From contig JAQGGT010000003.1 in assembly GCA_028289245.1 (NCBI GenBank), positions 50,472 to 114,471 on the forward strand: a stretch of DNA of 64,000 nt, in the 5' to 3' direction. Below are positions 7,511 through 15,719 of this stretch, piece by piece. Made by a program: the position numbers and the translations under genes. The notes below the pieces were generated by a model. That model was not told the DNA's origin. It searched no databases and worked only from the letters and a program-made list of their open reading frames with translations. Positions within the stretch are counted from its first letter, which is position 1, and the number at the start of each line of letters is the position of its first letter. This stretch comes from Candidatus Saccharimonadota bacterium (GTDB taxonomy: Bacteria > Patescibacteriota > Saccharimonadia > Saccharimonadales > UBA4665).

Positions 7511-7539
7511 ACATTATCAGGCTTATGATTGTTTGTCAA
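7511..7539 (-). promoter_or_regulatory. Promoter for the HD hydrolase gene
   Basis: Minus strand TTGACA (7534-7539), 17-bp spacer ending in TGA, TAATGT (7511-7516), then 10 nt to ATG. Resembles the promoters at 265 and 38996 in hexamers and the TGA extension. Confidence 0.6.
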
Positions 7540-7593
7540 TTTTAGGTAATCAAGTTTAGAGATGTAGACAAGCAGATGGAGAATTAAGGAGCG

Positions 7594-7634
7594 CGGACGG
7601 GCGCAAAGTACAGTATGTACATCGCGCCCGTCCG
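7594..7634 (-). terminator. Very stable hairpin after the 7647-8072 gene
   Basis: CGGACGGGCGC (7594-7604) pairs perfectly over 11 bp with GCGCCCGTCCG (7624-7634), 12 nt after the minus-strand stop codon. There is no strong U-tract (TTAATT only), so it may be a terminator, a 3'-end stabiliser, or both. Confidence 0.6.
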
Positions 7635-7646
7635 GGTGCCGCTGCC

Positions 7647-8072
7647 TTACTCGTCGTAATAGCTCCCTGCGGGGTAGGCGACGACCGCGTCATCCTCGAT
7701 GACGAGCAGGTTGTGCTCGTATTCGTCCGTCAGAAGTGGCCTGCGCCAGCTGCCGGTTTCAACGAAACGATCCTTGGCGTCAATCCAGCGATAGAACACG
7801 TTGTCGAGAGTCAAGAAGTAGTTAAACATGAAGCCAAAGGGCCACATCAGGCTGATCTTCAGCACTTGCCACCTGTTGGGAGGCTTCATCTTAGGGTGCT
7901 CGAGGTAGAAGTTTGTCTCGAGGCGCTCGTCGAACCGCTTCTTGTTGCTGAAGTAAGCGAAGATGCACATCGGGATGTACGTCACGGCGCAAACAGCGAG
8001 CGCAATGATGAAGCTGATCAGGTAGAACGGTACTTGCAGGCACCACACCAAGATTGTACGAAGAGCGCGCAT
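7647..8072 (-). CDS. Hypothetical membrane protein, 141 aa
   Basis: Unrecognised. A long hydrophobic N-terminal stretch (~residues 8-45, probably two passes) and another segment (~75-95) are followed by an acidic soluble tail. It has an SD-like GAGAGGA before ATG 8072, a promoter about 70 nt upstream and a strong 3' hairpin, the same architecture as the genes at 4985 and 5774. Confidence 0.6.
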   Translation of the reverse strand: MRALRTILVWCLQVPFYLISFIIALAVCAVTYIPMCIFAYFSNKKRFDERLETNFYLEHPKMKPPNRWQVLKISLMWPFGFMFNYFLTLDNVFYRWIDAKDRFVETGSWRRPLLTDEYEHNLLVIEDDAVVAYPAGSYYDE

Positions 8073-8139
8073 GCTACGGATCCTCTCATCTGCTTGTCAA
8101 AGGGACACTTTCGGAATTACTCAACAAAAGATAAACATA

Positions 8140-8167
8140 ATAATACCACAATCGCTGCATTTTTCAA
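8140..8167 (-). promoter_or_regulatory. Promoter for the 7647-8072 gene
   Basis: Minus strand TTGAAA (8162-8167), 16-bp spacer, TATTAT (8140-8145). The start point lies about 65 nt before the ATG. Confidence 0.6.
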
Positions 8168-8187
8168 TAGTTTAAGCAGATGGCATG

Positions 8188-8344
8188 AAAAAAGGACCCG
8201 CTGGCTACGTATACGTAGGTCTGGTCCTGTTCCCGGAAGGGTGAGCTAGTTGCTCTCAACGCTTCCGGGACCTCTTTGGTGCCTTCGTGACGAAGTGCCC
8301 AGTTAGGGAGCACTCTTACGCGGGGCCCTGCTTCGCACCAAGCC
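8188..8344 (-). ncRNA. Candidate stand-alone small RNA, about 157 nt
   Basis: The minus strand reads promoter (8351-8379), then a closed structure: GCACCAA/TTGGTGC outer stem (8335-8341 with 8276-8282) enclosing CTTCG-TGA-CGAAG (8283-8295) and a TGCCC/GGGAGCA hairpin (8296-8312), then TCCCGGAAG/CTTCCGGGA (8231-8239 with 8262-8270), then AGGACC/GGTCCT with an inner 14-bp palindrome (8193-8228) and a six-U tail. No ORF explains this conserved-looking architecture. It does not match tRNA, SRP, RNase P or tmRNA features I know. Confidence 0.5.
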
Positions 8345-8350
8345 TGCAAA

Positions 8351-8379
8351 TTTATGCCTAGTGTAGAACTATTTCGCAA
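8351..8379 (-). promoter_or_regulatory. Putative promoter for the 8188-8344 RNA
   Basis: Minus strand TTGCGA (8374-8379), 17-bp spacer, CATAAA (8351-8356), overlapping the 3' end of the upstream coding sequence. Predicted start near 8344, exactly at the base of the outer stem. Confidence 0.45.
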
Positions 8380-9208
8380 GAGCCGAGGTAACTTGAAATG
8401 CCAAACCAGAGTACTGAGTTGTATCAACTGAGAATTCACCAGCCGATGTATAAAGTGCTCCATAAGGTAGTTCACTGCGTTGTGTAATCTTTGCCTGAAT
8501 CTTTGCTCGAGCTTCATCGTCCTGGGCCGCACTGAGTTGCTCTTGAAGTGTTGCGTCGAGGGCTCCATTGTTCGGAGTTTCGATAACGGTAACAGTTAAC
8601 GGCCCGGTTTCGGCCGGTCGGTTAACTACAGTCTTGTCACTTATATCGCGGAGCTGATTAAAGGCGATCGGGCCCGCAGGACCTACAAATACTTGTTCAT
8701 AACCCTTATAACCAGCGAGTGCTGCGGACTGAGTAAAGTCATCGTGCACTAGGTCTTTACCGTTTAGATCGTGTCCGTCAAATACGTACGTATCGATAGG
8801 AGTGCCGGTAGCTGTTTCTAAGTTAGCGCCCTCGGTTTTAGGGTAGTACCAACCTTTTGTTTGAGCTGCGATAGCAAAAACGTTCGGCTTATCGGCGAGG
8901 CTATCCACGACGCTACCAAAAACTGAACCGATATCAGGCTTAGCACGATTGTCTTCATCACCATCGAACATGAGTACGACTGGCGTGCCATCTTCGATTG
9001 ATTGAGATAAGTAATTAACGATCATTTCAGTTGATCTTTGGGCAGCCGCAGGATCAATGCCGTTTACGGTGCCTGCTCCACGGAAAGCGATAATACGTGC
9101 ACCCTGTGCCATGAAGGCGTTCATGCGGGCTTCCCAAGCTTGCGGATCTTGCTCTAGCATAACAGCTTGGTTGGCTGATGATTCTTCGTGGGTGTATGGT
9201 GAGGTCAT
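8369..9208 (-). CDS. Hypothetical protein, 279 aa
   Basis: Unrecognised soluble protein. Residues ~38-130 read as alternating strands and helices (IIAFRGAG, VVLMFDGDEDN, VFAIAAQTKGWY), a Rossmann-like pattern with an Asp-rich loop. A long helix (~residues 225-250) is rich in Gln, Ala and Glu. It follows the 9222-9593 gene by 13 nt with no SD and is probably in its operon. Confidence 0.55.
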   Translation of the reverse strand: MTSPYTHEESSANQAVMLEQDPQAWEARMNAFMAQGARIIAFRGAGTVNGIDPAAAQRSTEMIVNYLSQSIEDGTPVVLMFDGDEDNRAKPDIGSVFGSVVDSLADKPNVFAIAAQTKGWYYPKTEGANLETATGTPIDTYVFDGHDLNGKDLVHDDFTQSAALAGYKGYEQVFVGPAGPIAFNQLRDISDKTVVNRPAETGPLTVTVIETPNNGALDATLQEQLSAAQDDEARAKIQAKITQRSELPYGALYTSAGEFSVDTTQYSGLAFQVTSALAK

Positions 9209-9221
9209 CGAGCAAGATTAC

Positions 9222-9593
9222 TTATTGCTCTAATGAATTAGCGGACGATACGGGTTCTGTAACGGATAATTGTGCGTCTGTTTCTTGGGCTAGAACTTCA
9301 AGCTGAAGTGCAGATATTTTTATAGCGTCGGATTGTTGAGGACCATACAGGTTTGGTTGGTAAACATGTATACCGACACCCTCATTAGCTAGTAACTTTG
9401 AAGCCGCCGGCAATATATCGCTCTGAAGCAATTTACTGATGCGCGATGGAGGATACATGAAAGATCTCTCAGCATTAGCATCTACGCGGCGCATGACATA
9501 GTTAGCTACCCTGCGAGCTTGACGCCGTTCTCTCGGGCTGTAATCGTTGTAGCCAGGTTCAAAATCAGTGGTAGAAGGAGTACGCTTAAACAT
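9222..9593 (-). CDS. Hypothetical protein, 123 aa
   Basis: Unrecognised. Basic N-terminal half (YSPRERRQARRVANYVMRR) and acidic C-terminal half. An in-frame extension to 9698 is rejected because a near-consensus promoter lies inside it and places the start point on the ATG at 9593. First gene of a probable two-gene operon with 8369-9208. Confidence 0.55.
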   Translation of the reverse strand: MFKRTPSTTDFEPGYNDYSPRERRQARRVANYVMRRVDANAERSFMYPPSRISKLLQSDILPAASKLLANEGVGIHVYQPNLYGPQQSDAIKISALQLEVLAQETDAQLSVTEPVSSANSLEQ

Positions 9594-9599
9594 AATCAA

Positions 9600-9628
9600 A
9601 TAGTACCATATAAACTGTATTAAGTCAA
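9600..9628 (-). promoter_or_regulatory. Leaderless-type promoter for the 9222-9593 gene
   Basis: Minus strand TTGACT (9623-9628), 17-bp spacer, TACTAT (9600-9605), 6 nt, ATG at 9593. Confidence 0.7.
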
Positions 9629-9730
9629 TAATCAACTGATTGGCAGACTCGCCATAGGTTTGCGCTGATCGCGCAAACATGACCCCTGCCCGCCGCACTG
9701 TTCAATCCTTAGTAAACCAACCAAATAAAT

Positions 9731-9762
9731 AGAAACACCCATCGGCGAGGATGGGTGTTTCT
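9731..9762 (-). terminator. Intrinsic terminator after tRNA-Asp
   Basis: A 13-bp perfect stem (AGAAACACCCATC with its complement) around a 6-nt loop, followed on the minus strand by an AT-rich ATTTATTT tail, 4 nt after the encoded CCA. Confidence 0.85.
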
Positions 9763-9765
9763 ATT

Positions 9766-9841
9766 TGGCGGGCCCGACCGGACTTGAACCGGCGATCTCC
9801 TCCGTGACAGGGAGGCGTGATAACCGCTTCACTACGAGCCC
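9766..9841 (-). tRNA. tRNA-Asp (GTC)
   Basis: Cloverleaf on the minus strand: 7-bp acceptor GGGCTCG/CGGGCCC, anticodon arm CTCC-CTGTCAC-GGAG with anticodon GTC, T-arm with GGTTCAAGTCC, discriminator G and an encoded CCA (9766-9768). Its own terminator follows directly. Confidence 0.95.
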
Positions 9842-9905
9842 ACGGCTATAAATACAGGGGTAATAATAGCAATTACCGGCGAAAATAGCAACTGGCTTAA
9901 CTGGC

Positions 9906-10982
9906 TTAGAAGTGGATGTACTGTTTGCTGTGCTCTTTGGCTTGGAGCGGAGCCACGAAAGTGTTAACACCCTTAATAGCAAACTGGATATGCGAGGCGG
10001 TAACGGTGGTAGCGGTAGCGCTGTTGACTTTGACGATTTCTAGAGTGTAACCGGTGTTTATAATGCCAGAGATCTGGCCCGGTTTAAGGGCAAACAGAGC
10101 GGCCGCCAGTTGGGGTGCAATATTGTGGTCGTTGCGCGAAATGGGCTGCGGATATTGGCCACCGGCGGCTTTGGTGGCTAGGTCATCGCTGTTCTGGGTG
10201 GCGGTAGCGGCGAAGTCTGCTCCTCCCTGCAACTGACTGAGCGTGGTGGTGGCTCGGGCCATGGTAGCGGTGTCGAGCTTGGCGGCAACTTTTTGGGTCA
10301 GCAGTTGCTGACGCAGTTCACGCTGGAAGTCGGTAACGCTCCAGCCCCAGAATTCATTGAGGACGTCACGGAAGACGCGGTCGTTGCTACCCAGGCGGTT
10401 CTGGCTGCGCACCAGGGTCACCTGCTCATTGACTTCTTTATTGCTGACACTAACTTTATTGGCCTTGGCCAGCTGCTTGACGTAGGCATCCTGGACCACA
10501 GAAGCCATGGCCTGGCGCTTGAGCAACTTAAGCTGGGTTTGGCCGTCTTTGCTCTTGAAATCGGTGTTTTGCTGGGTAGTGTAGTAGTGCATGTTGCGCT
10601 TCAGTTCAAACAGGTAGCTTTCGTAGCTAACCCATGAGTCCCCTGCCTTGGCGACCGGGAATGGCAGCACGCGGGTAACGTCATAAATAAAACCCGAAGT
10701 AGACTGGAAGCGGTAGAGCGACAGGCCAACATAGGCAAAAAACAAGATAACTACCGAAGTAAATAGCGCCGCCGAGATACGCACCACGCGGTGCTTAGAA
10801 TGCTGCAGTGGATAGATGTATTTGCGAGCACCGGCCAAGACTTCTTCGCGGTGTTCGGCGACGGTATCGTTGGTAATTCGGGGTACATTAGCAAAGGCCT
10901 CAGAGACGCGCTCTTCGGTGGCCTGACGTCGCTTGAAGGCACGCTTCAGCTTCTTGGTCGGGAGTGTGGGCTTCTTTTTCAT
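9906..10982 (-). CDS. Membrane-anchored parvulin-type peptidyl-prolyl isomerase (PrsA/SurA-like)
   Basis: 358 aa. A basic cytoplasmic N-terminus (~60 residues) leads to one membrane segment (~67-89), then an extracytoplasmic SurA_N-like helical region (~110-225) and a rotamase-like domain (~226-330: GGADFAATATQNSDD, GGQYPQPISR, FALKPGQIS). This class folds exported proteins, which fits a genome with large surface pilins. Its ATG overlaps the stop of the preceding PH-domain gene (ATGA at 10979-10982), so the two are translationally coupled. Confidence 0.8.
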   Translation of the reverse strand: MKKKPTLPTKKLKRAFKRRQATEERVSEAFANVPRITNDTVAEHREEVLAGARKYIYPLQHSKHRVVRISAALFTSVVILFFAYVGLSLYRFQSTSGFIYDVTRVLPFPVAKAGDSWVSYESYLFELKRNMHYYTTQQNTDFKSKDGQTQLKLLKRQAMASVVQDAYVKQLAKANKVSVSNKEVNEQVTLVRSQNRLGSNDRVFRDVLNEFWGWSVTDFQRELRQQLLTQKVAAKLDTATMARATTTLSQLQGGADFAATATQNSDDLATKAAGGQYPQPISRNDHNIAPQLAAALFALKPGQISGIINTGYTLEIVKVNSATATTVTASHIQFAIKGVNTFVAPLQAKEHSKQYIHF

Positions 10983-11638
10983 TGGTTCTGTCTAGCCGAT
11001 TGGGAGGGCGTCCCGGCATCAATACCGGCAGTAATCCCTTCGGAGCGCAGGATAGTCATAAACTTTTTCTGGATCTTGTTGGGGTGGTGCACATCGTTAA
11101 TCACCAAGTCTCCGACATAGGTCTGCATCTTTATTGTACCAAATCCTAGCAGGGTTTCCTGCAGGCCGGCAATCTCGTAGTTGATCGACTGGATCTGTTT
11201 GAGCCCGATATCGGCCACCGCCCGGTGGAACAGCCCCTTCTGGGAGATCTGGATAAAGCGCTGGTCTGAGATAATAAAGACGCTAAAGTTCCAGTTGATC
11301 CACGATGGCAAAAACACCAACAGCCCGAGCAAAATCCCGGCCGCCAAGCCACCAAAGAAGATACCAAAGCCCAGCTCTGGCTTGACGGCCGCCGGAATAA
11401 CGCCGACCAGCGGTCCCAGCATGCCAAATACCAGTCCCTTGCGCATCACCACCGGATGGCGCCGGAAGACGTATAGTACTTCTTCATCGTCAAACTGATC
11501 GGGGAAATATTTGTGATGGGTCGCCTCAGGTGTGTTGGGCACCGCCTGCTCTGCTTCGACTTGGTCGTCGTCTTCATCAAAGTCTGCTTCGGCGGACTCA
11601 TCGATGAAATCGTCGGCGTCGCCTCGAGTGATCTTCAT
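10979..11638 (-). CDS. Membrane protein with bacterial PH domain (YdbS/DUF304 type)
   Basis: 219 aa. An acidic disordered N-terminus (~40 residues of Asp/Glu) precedes a region with VLYVFRRHPVV, two hydrophobic segments (~70-90 and 95-112), then FSVFIISDQRFIQISQKGLF followed by IGLKQIQSINYE, the typical bPH_2 pattern. Function unknown in this family; membrane or cell-envelope roles are usual. Start at 11638 lies 6 nt after a TATAAT. Confidence 0.75.
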   Translation of the reverse strand: MKITRGDADDFIDESAEADFDEDDDQVEAEQAVPNTPEATHHKYFPDQFDDEEVLYVFRRHPVVMRKGLVFGMLGPLVGVIPAAVKPELGFGIFFGGLAAGILLGLLVFLPSWINWNFSVFIISDQRFIQISQKGLFHRAVADIGLKQIQSINYEIAGLQETLLGFGTIKMQTYVGDLVINDVHHPNKIQKKFMTILRSEGITAGIDAGTPSQSARQNQ

Positions 11639-11644
11639 GTGCTT

Positions 11645-11673
11645 ATTATACCAGTCATATCGGTTATGATTAA
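11645..11673 (-). promoter_or_regulatory. Leaderless-type promoter for the PH-domain/parvulin operon
   Basis: Minus strand TTAATC (11668-11673), 17-bp spacer, TATAAT (11645-11650), 6 nt, ATG at 11638. Confidence 0.65.
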
Positions 11674-11827
11674 TTGGGTTATCGGTGAGGGGCTGCCCGA
11701 GTATTAATTTAATAGATTGGCCAGCTACCGCTGTACTAATTAGAGAACTTCGTTTTCGTCCTTTCTGTAGTATATTCTATAGTCTCATAAGTGTTTTAGC
11801 CGGCAGTTTCGGATACAATGTAAGGTA

Positions 11828-14035
11828 ATGATCAAAAAACTGTCACGCATCCCTGGCCTGACGTGGCAGGCCCTATTTTTGGTGACTGGCATGAGCTGGC
11901 TGCTGGCGCCGGCCCTCAACCATCAGTTGTCGTATCGCATCACGTTGATTAGCGAATACGAAACGGCCGGCCAGCCGTATGCCTGGCTATTCCGGGCGGG
12001 CGATGTGATTGCCGCTGGCTTGCTGCTGTGGCTGGCCTGGGTATATGCCCGGCACGATCGCACGCGCTGGACGTTTTGGTTGTTGCTAGCCGTTGGCATC
12101 GGCAACCTGCTCGACCCGATCGTAACCACCAGCTGCGAGCGCGTGGTGCACGGCGTCTGTGTTGAGCCTAACGACCTCCAGGCCCTGGCTCACGGCGTGG
12201 AGACGATCGTAACGGTGGTGGCGCTGGCCATTTTGACCATTCGCGATGTGCTGCACCACCGTCGCCTGGGCTCGGTGCTGATGGTGAGCCTGCAAATCGT
12301 CTTTTACGTGGTGTTTGTGACTAAATTTGCCAAAAACGAGGGCTTCGCTACCTTCGCGCAGTATATCTACCAGTGTGCCGTCATGCTGTGGCTGGCCTGG
12401 TTTTGCCGCGAGCAGTACATGGTGCCGCGGCCGCCATCGCTGTCGCGCCGAGTCACGGCGGTGCGCTGGTTGGTAGCATTGTGGGCGGCGATTAACGGGG
12501 CCGTGGCAATCCTCACCAGCTTACCGGGCCTGCACCTCGTCGATCGGGCCCGCAGCCTGTACTTTGCCGGTGACACGGCTTGGCTGGCACAGCACGGCGT
12601 GATCGTCGGTGTGATTATGCTGTACCTGGCGCGCCATATTGTTCGCGGCGAACGTCGGGCCCGCCAGCTGCTGCTTATCGTCCTGGCAGTGGAAGTCATT
12701 CGCTACGCGCTGATCGGGCCACATTTGATCTTTTTGTGCGTCTACGGCCTGACCTTCGCGGCGCTGTTCGTGGCCCGCGACGACTTTGAGCGTGGCGCCC
12801 CGCCCCTCACCTGGAGCATGCGTCTGCGCGACCTATCGTATCTGCTCGGGTTGATCAGCATGGTGCTAGCTACCACCTTTGCCCTGCTCGACCGCGACAG
12901 CCACATCGCCAGCATTGCTGCACGTAGTTTCGATCACTTTACCGACTACGCCTTCGACGGTACCAACTTGCACAAAAGCCACCTGGAAAGTGTGCTGCTG
13001 GCGCACACCCTGACGGCCTTTATTGGGGCAGCTCTGGCGGCCATTTTGTGGACGCTGTTTCGACCATCACGACCCCTGTCTGAGGGCCCCCAAGATAGTG
13101 CCGAAGCCGAAGCGGTGTTGCGCCGCTATAGCACCTCTACCGAGGACTGGTTTAAGCTGTGGCCAGCCGACAAACAGTATTTCTGGAACATGACGCATAC
13201 GGCCTTTGTGGCCTACAAAATCACCGGCCCAGTGGCCTTTGCGCTGGCTGACCCGATAGGCGCACCCAAGCAACAAAAGGCGCTGTTGGCGGCCTTTGTC
13301 GTCTGGGCGCGCGGCCAAGGCTTGCGCGCTTGCTTCTTGCCAGTTTTCGAAGAGCGTTTACCGCTGTACGGCGCGCTCAGTTCGCTGCAAATCGGGGCTA
13401 GTGCACTGGTGAATATCGACCAGTTTGTGGTCGAAACCTCGCGTGATAAATGGTGGCGCTGGAAGCGCAACCGTGCGGTGAAACAAGGTTTTACTTACCA
13501 CCTGAGCGCCGCACCGCACACGCCCGAGTTGCTCGGCCAGCTACACGCCGTGTCCGATGATTGGCTGACGCAGGGCGAGCACCAAGAGCGCGGCTTTGCC
13601 CTTGGCTACTTCGACCTACAATATATACGGGAAAGTACGATCCACTATCTGTTAGACGAGTCCGGTGAGGTGGTGGCTTTTGTGAACCAGCTCCCCACTG
13701 TACGCCGCCTCAGTACGGCTTCCATCGACCTGCTGCGCTTCCGCGCCAGTGCCCAGGATGCCATGCCCTTTTTGCTGGCTAACGTTATCTCGCAGCTACA
13801 AACCGAGCGCTACACGCACTTTGATCTCGGCTTTGTGCCCTTTGCCGGCGCCCAAGGTCCTGTTATAAGAATCACCAGCACGCTCGGCGCCGGCCGCTTC
13901 TCGGCCAAAGGCCTCGAGCAGTTTAAGAATAAATTCGATCCCGCCTGGCAGCCCACCTACCTAGCCTACGACGGCGACCTAGCGGACCTAGCCCTGATCG
14001 CCCTCAACCTAGAAAACGCCATGGCACTCGAGTAA
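11828..14035 (+). CDS. MprF-like membrane protein with DUF2156 (phosphatidylglycerol lysyltransferase) domain
   Basis: 735 aa. About ten to twelve hydrophobic segments occupy residues 1-415. The C-terminal ~320 residues form a DUF2156/GNAT-like domain as in MprF and LysX (FKLWPADKQYFW, RWKRNRAVKQGFTY, HFDLGFVPFAG). Family members transfer aminoacyl groups from tRNA to membrane lipids, altering surface charge and antimicrobial-peptide resistance; whether this one is active is not shown. ATG at 11828 follows TACAAT (11814-11819) by 8 nt, so the leader is very short. Confidence 0.8.
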   Translation: MIKKLSRIPGLTWQALFLVTGMSWLLAPALNHQLSYRITLISEYETAGQPYAWLFRAGDVIAAGLLLWLAWVYARHDRTRWTFWLLLAVGIGNLLDPIVTTSCERVVHGVCVEPNDLQALAHGVETIVTVVALAILTIRDVLHHRRLGSVLMVSLQIVFYVVFVTKFAKNEGFATFAQYIYQCAVMLWLAWFCREQYMVPRPPSLSRRVTAVRWLVALWAAINGAVAILTSLPGLHLVDRARSLYFAGDTAWLAQHGVIVGVIMLYLARHIVRGERRARQLLLIVLAVEVIRYALIGPHLIFLCVYGLTFAALFVARDDFERGAPPLTWSMRLRDLSYLLGLISMVLATTFALLDRDSHIASIAARSFDHFTDYAFDGTNLHKSHLESVLLAHTLTAFIGAALAAILWTLFRPSRPLSEGPQDSAEAEAVLRRYSTSTEDWFKLWPADKQYFWNMTHTAFVAYKITGPVAFALADPIGAPKQQKALLAAFVVWARGQGLRACFLPVFEERLPLYGALSSLQIGASALVNIDQFVVETSRDKWWRWKRNRAVKQGFTYHLSAAPHTPELLGQLHAVSDDWLTQGEHQERGFALGYFDLQYIRESTIHYLLDESGEVVAFVNQLPTVRRLSTASIDLLRFRASAQDAMPFLLANVISQLQTERYTHFDLGFVPFAGAQGPVIRITSTLGAGRFSAKGLEQFKNKFDPAWQPTYLAYDGDLADLALIALNLENAMALE

Positions 14036-14040
14036 TCAGT

Positions 14041-14115
14041 TGGTACCCCCACCGCGATTCGAACGCAGATCTGCTCCTTAGGACGGAGTTATTCTATCCA
14101 TTGAACTATGGAGGT
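14041..14115 (-). tRNA. tRNA-Arg (CCT)
   Basis: Minus-strand cloverleaf: acceptor ACCTCCA/TGGGGGT, anticodon arm CTCC-GTCCTAA-GGAG with anticodon CCT, T-arm containing GTTCGAATC, discriminator A and encoded CCA at 14041-14043. It begins only 5 nt after the ndk stop and is probably processed from the ndk transcript. Confidence 0.95.
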
Positions 14116-14120
14116 ATAGC

Positions 14121-14630
14121 CTACTTCTTCTTAGTGGGCTGGGTAAACTTTTCGGCCGAAGCGGTGTAGCTATAGAGCTCATCGGCACTAAACCAGTGGG
14201 CGATTTCCTGGGCGGCTTCCTCGGGGTCGCCAGAAGCGTGGATCAGATTGGCGATGCCGGCGCCCTGCTTGTCGGCATGGGCAAAGCTAACGTGGGCGTA
14301 GTCGCCGCGGATAGTGCCGGGGTCAGCCGATTTCGGCTCAGTAGTACCGACCATTTTACGGACCTGCGAGACTGCCTCAACACCCTCAAGTACCAGCGCC
14401 ATGACCGGGCCGGCTTGCATCAGCTCCAGCGTAACATCAAAGGCTTGTTTGCCGCGGCGGGAGATCATTTTGCCAATAGTTTCGTAGTGGTGGAAGTAGT
14501 GGTCGTAACCCGGCTCCAGCATTTTGGTACCGACGATCTTCAGGCCAACCCGCTCAAACCTCGTGATAATTTCGCCGGCAATCCCGCGCTGCATGGCGTC
14601 TGGTTTGAGAATAATGAGGGTTCGTTCCAT
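14121..14630 (-). CDS. ndk: Nucleoside diphosphate kinase
   Basis: 169 aa, slightly longer than the ~140-150 usual. Clear family motifs: ERTLIILKPDAMQRG at the N-terminus, RGDYA, and the phosphohistidine motif NLIHASGDPEEA. It exchanges the terminal phosphate among nucleoside triphosphates, important in an organism likely to depend on salvage. The C-terminal ~20 residues (SAEKFTQPTKKK) are an extra basic tail. AGGA lies about 9 nt before the ATG. Confidence 0.95.
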   Translation of the reverse strand: MERTLIILKPDAMQRGIAGEIITRFERVGLKIVGTKMLEPGYDHYFHHYETIGKMISRRGKQAFDVTLELMQAGPVMALVLEGVEAVSQVRKMVGTTEPKSADPGTIRGDYAHVSFAHADKQGAGIANLIHASGDPEEAAQEIAHWFSADELYSYTASAEKFTQPTKKK

Positions 14631-14685
14631 GTAAGATTCCTGTTTAATTCTTCCTATTCTAACAGATCAGACCCCAATTTTGATA

Positions 14686-14717
14686 CCCCATGCCCTCCTT
14701 GTCTTCCGGAGGTGGGG
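14686..14717. repeat. Hairpin between divergent ndk and Xer genes
   Basis: CCCCA (14686-14690) and CCTCC (14694-14698) pair with GGAGG (14708-14712) and TGGGG (14713-14717), with a 3-nt bulge. No U-tract on either side. Role unknown; an operator or a leader structure of ndk are possible. Confidence 0.4.
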
Positions 14718-14798
14718 CTATCTGTCTTCGATTAAGGTTCCTGAGGGTCGATTGTTTAATAACTCGCGCGGCGCGGGTGGCGGGCGTACAATAAGCGT

Positions 14799-15719
14799 AT
14801 GCTATTTGCAAAAGCCAAAACTGATTTTCTGGAATATTTGGAGATTGAGCAGAACCGTTCACAGAAGACCATCGCTAACTACGATCACTACCTGACGCGG
14901 CTGCTCGACTACGCCGGCGATATTGCCGTCAAAGATATCAATCCGGAGCTAATTCGTAAGTGGCGACTGTGGCTAAACCGGTTGGGTACTAATACCAGTG
15001 ATGAGCTCGGCAAAACTACCCAAAATTACCATTTGATTGCGTTGCGAGGCTTCTTGAAGTTTTGCGCCAAGCGCGAGATTCCAGCCATGAGCGCCGACAA
15101 GATCGAGCTGGCGCGTACAAGGCGCAAGCAAGTTACTTTTTTGAGCGAGGATGAGCTGGAGCGGCTATTTGAGCAGCCGGATTGCCAGACGTTGGGCGGC
15201 CTGCGTGATCGGGCAATCCTAGAATTACTATTTAGTTCTGGCCTCCGGGTGAGCGAGCTGGTGGGGCTCGACAAAGACCACATCAACCTTAAGCGACGCG
15301 AGTTTATGGTGCGCGGTAAGGGCCAGAAAGACCGGCCGATCTTTATTAGCGAGGCCGCCGCCGCACATATTATCAACTACCTGGATAAGCGTGAGGACAA
15401 CACGCGGCCGCTGTTCGTGCGCTATAGCGGTGCTCGTAAGGTGGACCTTAGCGGTAACTTCCACCGTTTGACCGCCCGAAGCGTCCAACGACTGGTTGCT
15501 CGCTACGCGCTGATGGCTGGCATCACTAAGCATGTCAGCCCGCACACCTTAAGACACTCATTTGCAACGGATTTATTGATGAACGGCGCTGACCTACGTA
15601 GCGTCCAAGCCATGCTGGGACACAGCAACATCGCCACGACCCAGATTTACACCCACGTCACCGATCCGCATCTTAAGAGTATTCACGAGCGGTTCCACGG
15701 CAAAGCCGCTGAGAACTAG
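14799..15719 (+). CDS. Tyrosine recombinase, XerC/XerD type
   Basis: 306 aa, normal length. SAM-like N-terminal domain (~1-95) and catalytic domain with GLRVSEL (first Arg), HTLRHSFATDLL (HxxR), GHSNIATTQIYTHV (His and the nucleophile Tyr). Expected role is chromosome dimer resolution at dif; CPR genomes often carry a single Xer, so this is probably the housekeeping enzyme rather than a phage integrase. TACAAT (14787-14792) ends 6 nt before the ATG, the leaderless spacing. Its stop overlaps the convergent pilin-like gene. Confidence 0.9.
   Translation: MLFAKAKTDFLEYLEIEQNRSQKTIANYDHYLTRLLDYAGDIAVKDINPELIRKWRLWLNRLGTNTSDELGKTTQNYHLIALRGFLKFCAKREIPAMSADKIELARTRRKQVTFLSEDELERLFEQPDCQTLGGLRDRAILELLFSSGLRVSELVGLDKDHINLKRREFMVRGKGQKDRPIFISEAAAAHIINYLDKREDNTRPLFVRYSGARKVDLSGNFHRLTARSVQRLVARYALMAGITKHVSPHTLRHSFATDLLMNGADLRSVQAMLGHSNIATTQIYTHVTDPHLKSIHERFHGKAAEN

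Noticed and set aside
8276..8341. A tRNA gene suggested by the 7-bp closing stem
   Set aside because: No T-arm GTTCRA, no 7-nt anticodon loop, and arm sizes do not fit; kept only as part of a candidate small RNA.
14799..15719. Xer-type recombinase as the integrase of a second mobile element
   Set aside because: No att-like repeats, cargo or disrupted gene nearby; length and motifs fit a housekeeping Xer.
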